In this document: piece by piece, positions 1 through 9,900 of the stretch
Layout: each line of letters starts with the position of its first letter
Position numbering within the stretch: position 1 is the first letter of the stretch
Assembly (NCBI GenBank): GCA_036345935.2
Contig: JADWOT020001562.1
Location: 310,001 to 374,000 of the forward strand
Origin: Taenia hydatigena
Lineage: Eukaryota > Platyhelminthes > Cestoda > Cyclophyllidea > Taeniidae
DNA: 64,000 nt
Direction of reading: 5' to 3'
Notes under the pieces: generated by a model
Told to the model about the DNA's origin: nothing
The model's database searches: none
The model's input: the letters and a program-made list of their open reading frames with translations, nothing else
Program-made: the position numbers and the translations under genes

Positions 1-661
1 TGAAGCTTTACATTTTTCGAATGAGAAGTTCTGGAATGCCTTAGTTGACCACAAGTTTGAATGGTTCTTTCATTTAATTTTGGTGGTGAAAGCATTAGCA
101 GCATGGAATAGCCTCTTTACCTTGATGTTAACTCGAGTTTACTCAACTACCACTACCACTACAACCTAAGCGATCGGCAAATGTGACCATTTGAGGCTCT
201 GGCATTTGCAGTGCCTAGTTTAAAGCCTTGCTAATCGACCAATTCTTTTTGGCGTTAGCATTCGTTATAGCAGCTATTTATAGTGCCATATGGGTTCCCA
301 CGGGAATCAAATCATACCGTATTCATGAATCTGACACGAAATGCTTAAGTATGAATTGTGTGGCATAATTTGGTACGATGCTTTAGCAGTTAAGTTAGTT
401 TGGGAGTTTAACCGTACGTGGCCTCTAACTTTAATTAGCTATGTAAATTCAGTAATCACAAAGCCTGCTCTTACTGTGGGTACAAATTCTATTCTTTTAT
501 TACTGGATCATTTTTCCTTGCATTTTTATGTGATTGTGTAAGTTGCCTTGGGACCGTCAAGACGGGGTAGCCGTGTGAGATTGATTTAAATTTGAGCCAT
601 ATTAGCAACATCCGATGTAGTTTTTTTTATTTACCCTAATTGTTTTGTCAATTTTTCCTAG
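1..661. other. Left edge, presumed CERT intron
   Basis: Upstream of the first CERT exon in view. It ends in a T-rich tract and acceptor. I looked for the earlier PH-domain strands in all frames and saw none, so the earlier exons are probably to the left. Confidence 0.7.
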
Positions 662-903
662 GTGAGTCTGGGGGACTCCACTTGGTACTTCCGTTGTCCC
701 TCGGCCCAGTCACGGCGGCACTGGGTGGAGTGTATCGAAAAGCATCGATTAGCGGAGTCAGGCTATTGCTCGGAGCAGGCCCTGACAACGCAGAGCTCTC
801 TTCTCTCCCTCAACTCCATCACCTCTACCTCCAACCTCGGTGGCTCCGGGGTCATTCGTGGACAAAGTCTTTTCGATAGGATTGCTGAGATCGAGAGTCT
901 CAA
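662..903 (+). CDS. CERT1: CERT exon (a): end of PH domain and serine-rich stretch
   Basis: Follows an acceptor (tttttcctag) and ends at a gtgagc donor in phase 2. It encodes the last PH strand and C-terminal helix (STWYFR, then RRHWVECIEKH), then ESGYCSE and a run of spaced serines, then a helical start (FDRIAEIESLK). In human CERT the matching serine-repeat is phosphorylated and turns down lipid transfer. Earlier PH exons are not in the window. Confidence 0.93.
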
Positions 904-3900
904 GTGAGCTTAAAAGGCTTCCCACGGCTGAACCGTAAATGCCACCACTTGTAGATTATTCTTGTTTAATTTCTAGCTAAGTCGTTTTATTTGTAGGGCA
1001 CTTTCTGCCCTCTCCCATTTATCACGAAGGGGTTGGTTGACTGACCCATGGACTTTTAATGTTAAATGCCATCGTAAACGTCCATGCAATTATGCGCCCA
1101 CAAGACTGCCTTTTATCCGTTTCCTGTAACCTCATGAAAATGTAGCTCTACTTTAACCCACACAATTTAATCACATAACCGGGTCAAAGGGTTGGAGTCT
1201 GTACGGCATGGAATTTCACTTGGCGCAAGCCAGACTCGTTCATACTGTCAGCCGGCATCTCAGTTTTCGCTTTTTATTGTGTAGCTAGTTGGTTGGTCTT
1301 ACCTTGGTGTCTCAAAGCCACTTAGTTATTATTGTTGACAAATGTAATAGAGTTGCACACAGGCGCGCATTGACGCACACAACTCCGCAGATGTCTTTCG
1401 TAGCCCCCTTTTTCTGAAATCTTTGGCATTGTCATGGTAGGCGCTTTTGCGTCTTTCTCCTGCTCTACCCACCTACCCATCCATCCACTCGTCTACCTGA
1501 TTTGTCAAGAAATTTACACTACCGGCATTTATTAGAGCATCTCTTACGCTGATGTGGTCATTCATCTTATACCCTTACCTGTATTTCCTCAATCCTGGAA
1601 AGCTAAAGTGCGCACACACACCCACACACACGCATACACATGAGGGCGGATTTGCAAAGTAATGCACACACACATACACACGGAATAAATTGAATTACAT
1701 CTTCGTTTTGGCATGTTTGCCTCTGAATGGATTCGCGATAGCATTCACGACCCTCTCCAATCCTCGGGCCATTCTTTTTTTCGCTTGTTCGGCTCTTGCA
1801 TGACCTCGCATGTTTTTTCACATGAACTGGTAATAAAAGTACTCTCTTTTTTCTCACCCCCTCTCTCCAGCTTTCTGCTTGACTTTTCTTTGTAAAATAT
1901 CAACCAAAATTGACCAATTTGTGAATTGTTGCTGCTAACACTGGAGTAGGAACGAATGGCAGTCCCTCTCACGTGTGTGTGTGTGTGTGTGAGGGTGTTA
2001 AAAGAAATGACCTAATATACAAAATGCCATTGCTTCCATGATGTGGCCGCTGTTACGTTAGTATCGTCATTTACCGTTCTCGTAGTTCTTCTCTTCCCTA
2101 AGGGCGGTACCTTAAGAGTGCATGAAGGTCACGTTTCTGGCGACTTCCTAGGAATCTCTATGGGCCAATGCTCTCTCCCATTCACTAAGGTAGTGATGCT
2201 CCTTTTCATTATTTTCGGGTTGCAGTCCTACCCAGACGTCTGTCTGGATTTCACCCCACTTTTGGGAATGTGGGTGGGTGCAAATTACTTCTCTCTCCAA
2301 CAATTGATGTTTCTACAGCGTTTCCGTGTGGTGTCACTTCAATTGTCAATTGCCTTACTAGGAAAACAAAGCTTTGTTTATCACAATTTTTCTATTGTGA
2401 ACCTCTGTGGAATCAGCCACACCCACTATACGCCTTCTTCCATGACGGTTGATCGTTGGAAGCTTGAGTTTGAATGAAATAGGAGGGTTGTTGGCCCTTA
2501 GCCAAAATGTTATAAACCGAAACTTGCAGAGATCAAAGAGCCCGTGTGGTCAAGCTGCCACTTTTTTTTTGTTACCCACCTCTCAAGTAGTCTCAACACA
2601 ATCTTGTTAAGCCTCCATTTACTTGGCACCCTAGGACAGTGCTATGCCAGCAGGCAGAGAAGTTACAGGCCTACCTGGAGACTTGCCATCGAATTGCAAT
2701 GCAAGCTGAAGAAGCTGGAGGCTATGACCACCTTCTAGAATCCGCAGTGTTTGAGGAGATCCTCTGTCAACTGCGTCAGGAGCTGTCAACTCTACGCGCA
2801 ACTCCGCCTCATCGTACGCATGCATTGTCAGAGAGGACACCACAGCCGAGTTTCGAGGAGCCTGTCGCGGACACTGATGATAGGGACTCCCTTGTCTCGG
2901 ACATGGTGGGTGGAGGTGGGAGGGCAACAGTTTGTACTTCCAAGTCTGAAGCTATTGTCAACACTATCCGTTTCCACTAGCAACGCCTTTTAGCCTTAGT
3001 CTTCAATGCTGCTCTTTAGCTACGGAGTAATGGGTCATATGATGTGGAGGAGAGTGCTTGAGTTTATTTACATTTTTATGACTTTTAAAAGTTGAGATTG
3101 TGAATTCGAGTTGTATGATTTTAGAAATTGACGTTTTGCTGTATCATCGAGTGCATAGAGGAGGTGAATGGTGCCTCCAGTCTTGATGGTAATTGGGTGG
3201 TCTTCACTTTACGCTGGATGCACCCTCCTCAATAACAGTCGCGCACATTAATGAGTGTCTAGTATTTCTCTCAATGAAATTCCAAATGTTGAGGTTCGAA
3301 GGAGGGCAGCTTTGCTGAAACATGGGGAGGTGTGAAAGCCGTCTTCAGTTTCGAAATGTAGGTCATTGAGGCAATCCTGAGGTCGGCAGTTCTTTGCCGA
3401 TTGTTGTGGGACTCAAGGAAGGTAAGGTTCGATTGCATCCATTGCACCACAAAGAAGAGGAGAACGAAACCCTCCTTTAATGCCTTCCCTTGAGGTTAGA
3501 TTTCTAGACGCTTTAGATTACTGAATATATACCAAGGCGATATTACTAGTGGAGGCTGGAGATCGCAATCGGTGGTTAAGGTAATGCAGTTTGTGAACCT
3601 TGATCTGGATTGCAAATAGTCTCTGGTTTCCTGATGTAGATTAAAATAAAGGCAGTGGAGAGTGAACTGCCAATATCCGTTTCAACTTCAGAGCTCTGAT
3701 GAGTTGATCTTCTCCACTCCCCTGCCTACTGACGTCACACGGATGCGGCAGAACAATGGATACCAAATTCACGGGGCCGATTCCTCGCCTGCTGTCTTTT
3801 TCGACACCCCTCTCGTGGCGTCTAGTGTCTCACCTTCCAAGACCAACGCTGTCGTTTCACCGGACTCTGGGGATGAGGGTGCCAGGACACCCAAGGCTAG

Positions 3901-6900
3901 TGTCACTGCGCGTAGTTACGGCAGTGGTAGTGGTGGTGGATTCTTTTCCCGCTTTCTACCCTTCCGTGGCAACGCCAACAGCAATACCAATGTCTCTGCT
4001 AATGGCGCCTGCTCGAGTGCTACCAATGCTGTAGGTGGAAACCAGTCAAATTCATCCATTTCTTCAGTGGGTTTGATTGAGCTCGGTTCGGTTGGCATCT
4101 TCTTATCACTGTAAATTGATAAGCATTACCCAGTAGACCTCTGTGCCACCTATCGTAAAAGCCCAAACTTCATTATCTCCCTCATCTTAAGAGAGGGAAG
4201 CTAAAGAGACCTTTTTTGCTGAAACTTTGGAGGCTTCTCGATACAGCAGTTGGATTGTGTGAGCTCACTAGTCAGTTAAACAAGGAACATCAGCGATTCA
4301 CTCCGCTCTGTGTTTACCCTTCAAATCTACTTCATCGCGTCGGGGGCGTTGTATGCATCCTACGCTGGAAGCGAACGCGCTGACGCAATTGAGATTCATA
4401 TCACATAAATGAGTTGTGAATGACTCGCTAGACTTGGCAATAGTGATCATGTGAACAGTCGTGAAATAAAATAGACACAAACAATCATGAAAGAGGCAAA
4501 AGCTAGGGTTAGCGGGTATGATTGATTGTGGAGAGGATCATTTCCCTCCACGGTGAGTGTGTCCCTGGTGTTGATTCCATCCCGAGCTAAGAGAAATCTC
4601 ACTTTATGCCTAGCAAGGGCCTTTGAAGCCATTGCAAGGTTATCTAATTGCCATATCAGGCAGGTGTGGTCGCACTACCAGATGGTCATCTCATTCGTAC
4701 ACAGAATTGGGGTCACCAAGGCCAGAGGAGCTTCCAAGTTGAATGTTAAAGGGGGTATGAATATCGAAAGGAGCTGGTGAATCGGTGTCAGCCAGTTACC
4801 TCAAAACTACCCGATTTTTCTTTCCTTGTTCTTCAATGAAGGCCGTGAGTGTGCGTCCTTCCGGCTGGTTTAGTGCTAGTCTGTGGTTTTATTTACCGAT
4901 GCATTATGGCAATTTTTCAACCACTTGTGTGTGTGCCTTGGCTTTGTCTCGTAAATGAATGCTCTAGCCTTTGGTGCGATACTTGTGGTTGTGAGCACCT
5001 ACCCTCTTGGTTGAATCATTTACATTACTGTACACACAAACACACACCACGTACTCAATGAATGCAGGAACCATAACTCATGAGTAAAGTGTGCACCTCT
5101 CAGTGTCTAAAGTCCATGTTTGACACTGGAGGCTTGAAAAAGTCTTGTCCCTTTTTTGTCAGCTGCACTGCATGATGATGATGGCATGTGCTGCAATCTG
5201 CTGATCGTTGAAGAATGCCGATCCGGGTTGTCGGTGCACAGGCAATGTCCCTCCACCGAACAATTGTCTCTTTCTCTCAATTCTAAAATGGATTGAATTG
5301 CCTACTAGAAATCTACGAGTTGTAGTTAAGTTCACGGACACCTTTCCGTGCGACAAGTTCCCTGTCCACAAATAGTTTTCGGTCCATCTGGATGGCACAA
5401 TTTGTGCTACACTGGATTTATTCAAGGTTAAGGCTTTATTTTTCGTTTTTGTTGTAGAACAAAGGCAAGAACAAATCGGAATCGTCACTTCACGCCTCTC
5501 GAATGCATGATTTTGGCATTCTTCTCAATCACTTTGGTGCACTGTCTATCGAGTTTGGGACGGAGGTGGATCTCTTCAGGGTAAGTTGCATGCCCATTTT
5601 CCTCCCTAATTAAAGTGAGAGCTTTTTAATGGAAGTAGTCTTTGACGGGTAATACGGCCTGGCGATTGCTCTCTCGGTGACGCTCAGAGCCTACTATTTG
5701 AAAGGTTTCCAGCTCGGAGTGCCGAAGCATCATCAAAAGATTGAAGTCCTATTGAAGTAGTCTAGACCTTCCAGGACTTAAAAATCGTCCCCAGCGTGTT
5801 GTAGTGATTCTGAGGCCTTTTGGGGGGCAAATTTGGTTGTAGATTTGGGCAATGGAACCCGGAACCCGGCGCTTTTACCGTGTTATGAATGAACGCACGG
5901 GAGGGCGTGCCAGTTGGCAGTCAGACTTGACATGAACTGACCCTCATAACAAGATGTGGTGACCGAGACCTGCGGCACCCAAGCGTACAGATAGTTAAAC
6001 AAATAATTTAATGCATCCCTTAACAGCTCAGTTTTTTTTTCCAATTCACAACCAGTTTCTTTTGTCTTCATATTCTAACTTAATTTTCTTTAGTGTGTCA
6101 CCTAGGTGTGACGTGTGAGAAAAGTTGGAGTTTCACACAAGTGTGATGTGGGTAAAAAAGTGTGCAGACTTTTAATAGCCTCTCATATGGCGTAACTAAC
6201 ATGCTTTAGCATAGCTAACAGCCTTCCTGAGTCTTCCTTATTCTCCACTCCTCATCTCACCTTTTGCGAAATGCTGAATTATGTGGATTCAATGAAGAGA
6301 ATTGTTGGAGCTAACCTTCAAGTGAGTAACGTATTGCATGCTTGTGCCACTGAAGTTGTGTGAGACCGCGTATCCACGAAATCAATCTACCGCCAGGCGT
6401 ATTGTCACCACTGGGATGGCTGCAGGTCGAACTGCCTTTCATTTTCGCCCTCTCATTCACTAACTCGGCTTCCTTTCCTTACTGCGCGTAATCGTCCAGT
6501 GTCATTCCACTGCTTGTCCCCTTTGATACATTGTTACCTTCTATGGGCACGTGTTAACGCCCTCTCGTGTTTGGTAGCCTTTGTAAATACATTCAATGGC
6601 CTCTACCATCGTGCTGGATACTTGGCCGTCAAATCGGTACCGCCCCGATGAAGGATCGCTGTCCTTGTCACTGGTGTTCTGGCCTTCCCCGATGACGTTG
6701 ACATTTCTAGTGCTAGTCTGATCGTTATATCCTGGCCTTCATGAGAGATTTCCTTTTGATTTAAAAAAATGCTAGCCAGCACAACAGTAGTAAGCCTTGT
6801 CAAATTTGAAGCGTTGAATGCGCTACTGAATACATTCCACTTGGCAGAATTTCGTTTCTTTTTCGCATAACAGCTGCGGTCTTCTGCTTCGTTTGGAAAA

Positions 6901-9900
6901 GGTTTGCCGTAATTCCCACCCATGAAAGTAGCACAGTTGCGACGGATAACGAAGCCTCGGAGGCGTGATCGACACACATCTCGACAGGAAGTAGCCAACT
7001 CCTTCCTGTTGTCCATTCAGGGCATCCGCTTAGGTTCTCCAAGGTGCTTGTATTATACCTGGAGCCCATTTTTGAGTTTTCCTGACAAGATGTGTCTCCA
7101 GTTCATGCGTCTGGAGGCTAATAATCCACGCAGGTCCCGGAGTGTACAGTCAATGATGGTCTGCCTATTAAGCTTGCAATTGGATTTAGCGAGCCTTTCT
7201 TTTCTCGTTCCTAGAGCTAAAGTTGCACCACAAATACGGCAATGGTTCATTCTCTTCAATTTGCATTTTCCGATGCATTTACTTAGAGTTGAATGGTACT
7301 GGCTTCAAGTACACATTCAACAGTTTAGAAAGGTAACCTGCTTTTTTACAGTTCATTAATGATTTTAAAGTGCAATGATGAGATAGAATTTCAAACGACT
7401 GGTGCAAACTTTTTTTTTGATAACCGAAGGTATTTGTTTACTCCATCTGGGTATTGTACATTTAAACAGCTGGTCGTCACGTATGTGTGACACCATAATT
7501 GGCAAGTTTATTCTATTGCAACAAATTGTGCCATACACTTGTTGGCTGAATTTGGGACAGTAGACTAAATGGCCTTGGTCTGGGAGTGTTTACTTTTCAT
7601 CTGTGGATGGCGGTCGGAATCGTGAAAAACACTAGTGACGTTTGATGGCATTTTGAAACACTGAAGTGTCTGCTCCGAGGTGACCCAATTACGCTTTGAG
7701 GCATTATAGGACGTTCCAATGCGGCAGATAGGAAATTCTGACAGCATTCCCCTACTAAGCATCATTTTGTCGATCTCCCCTCCTTACCACCCATCTACTT
7801 TGGGTATTTAAGAGCACCTCCTCGGCCCTGCAATCAGCCCTCAGCCAAACTGTGGAGGTCTTCAATCAACGCGAAGACACTTGGCGCCGTCGCCTCGAGC
7901 GCGAGGCTGAGCGTCGACGCACCTTGGAGCGTCAATTGAAAGTTGCACAGGAGACGGCAGCAGATACACGGCTGAATGCCACTCTATTGACTCGTCGTAA
8001 CATCCGAATGGTGCCGGGCAAAGCTCACCAACGTAGTCATAGCCACGGTGGTCAACAAAGTCTCTACGGCAATCAACTCTTCCCCCAACTCGGCACAGCT
8101 CCGTCCACCGCTGCCGATGGTGTTGTCACTTCTCCTGTTGCAGGTGGAGGAATGTTTATTGTCGAGGAGAGAGGTCCCGACTTTGCTGAGGGTGGCTCCG
8201 AGTACACTGTCAGTGAAGAGCACTTCTACGATGCAATTGATGCGCAAATTGATAAGATGCATCGTGAGTGGCAGAAGCATTGCATACGATTGGCTGTGAT
8301 AATGTCCATGTGCGTGTGTGTGTGTGTGGTAATTTGCCCCACTCAACTTCATATCGTAAGCCAAAATAGTTTTTTTTTGACTTAGCTTTTTTGATTCGCT
8401 CCCTTAATGGCCTTTGGATTGTCGCGCGGCGGGTGGTTGCTTCTTCCAACGCCTTAATTTTGGTTCTTTTTTTTTTGGCCGTTGCAGCAATGCTTCTGGG
8501 CCTACTCCACACCCTTTATTAATTCACACAATTAAGTTAATCTTTTTTTATTCAAGTGAAACACTTCACTTTTATTTGTTGATTCACGTTGTAAGAAATT
8601 TGGCAGTCGTTCTCTCTCTCTCCATGTTTGCATCGCGTCTTCATGGTACACTCTTGTACTTTCTACTTCAGCCCCACAGTGTGTTAAGGGAATGTGTACT
8701 CTTATAAGGTGTTGGAGGTGATCACTGAGGCCCTGGTGCCTTGTTACTGAGTGCTTGGAATAGTTTCACCCGCGTCATGCTTCTTTCATTTCTTTCTCTT
8801 GACTTGTGCCTGGGTGGAACGATTTATTAATGATTGGGTGAATGAAGGAGCGATGAAACGGAAGACTATTCTGATGGCTGGAGAGAAGGTGGTTAGGTGG
8901 ACGATTTGGTAGACCTCGTGGTGGGAAGAGTAGTCCGGTGGTTCAATGGGTAGATTGATGTAACTAGCATCTGACTGTCCTAACAAATCGCTATCCTCTG
9001 ACTTCCCTCTTCACAGAGGACGAAGCTTGTCTTATGGCGCTCAAATCAGTGGGTGATAAGCTGCGCTCCGCCGACGCCATGCCACCTACCCACCCACTCT
9101 ACGCGGAGGTCTCCAAGATCTGTGAGGAACGAATGAGCATCCTCCGTGGTGGCTTCCCCTCTTCTGAGGGGGAAGTTGGTAGCGTCAACAACGGCTGGAC
9201 TATCCTTGCTAAGCAGGGCGAAATGACCATCTATAATCGTGAAGTCGAATCCGCTGATGGTACCTATCTGGATCCGCTTCAGGTACGTCACCCTATGTCG
9301 GAGAAGCCGAATTACAGCTAATTTACACGTCATCACCAAATACGGTCAACTATTGATCAGAGTCTACCAAACTGCCTCTGACAAGTGCATTCTTTATCGA
9401 TTATTCAGTGTATAATCGTTCCTCCCCCTCCCCCGTCCTCTCGAGCATCTCGATTGGTTGCCTTGGAAGGGGCTATGGATAGCGCACATATGTGCTCTTG
9501 TTGCAGCTGTTCGTTTGATCAATCCACATTCCTTTGCGCCAACAATGCCTGAGCAGCTGGCTGAATTGCCATATAAATGGAAGGATGGAAAGATTAACTG
9601 GATTAGCAGGTAGTCAGTTAGTTAGTTGGAGGGATGGCTAAGTGAGTCTTTGGTTGGTTGGGCGGATGGCTGTCTGAATCGACAGATGTGTTTGGATCAA
9701 CAGCTTGATGAGAGGATGGACATGTAAAGATGGCATCATTATCCAATCATCTACCTCTTGTAATAATTCCGCCATTGTAAACAGGGTTAGCTCCCTGTCC
9801 TTTCAAGCCTTCCCCTCACGATGTAGCAACGTTTCTAAATATCTGTATAGCGCTACACATCTTAACGTTTGGAGTGGGTGAATGGATTAAGGAGACAAGA

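Larger units (their letters stand above)
904..2634 (+). other. CERT intron with two CA/GT microsatellites
   Basis: Begins gtgagc and ends ccctag. Open frames here (for example 2043-2477, hydrophobic) show no family resemblance and are judged chance. It contains the simple repeats listed separately. Confidence 0.75.

Noticed and set aside
1603..1857. Minus-strand frame of 84 codons
   Set aside because: Its end is produced by the CA microsatellite (Cys-Val repeats); low-complexity artefact.
2043..2477. 144-codon plus-strand frame inside a CERT intron
   Set aside because: Hydrophobic, no recognised family, bounded by no convincing splice sites, and inside an intron whose removal gives a perfect CERT frame.
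3290..3450. tRNA-like T-loop sequence (ggttcgattgc)
   Set aside because: No matching acceptor or anticodon stems could be built around it.
6603..7359. Overlapping frames of 89-145 codons on both strands in a CERT intron
   Set aside because: Several frames overlap in both orientations, none shows a known domain; a retroelement remnant (HCRICGATL looks zinc-knuckle-like) cannot be supported.
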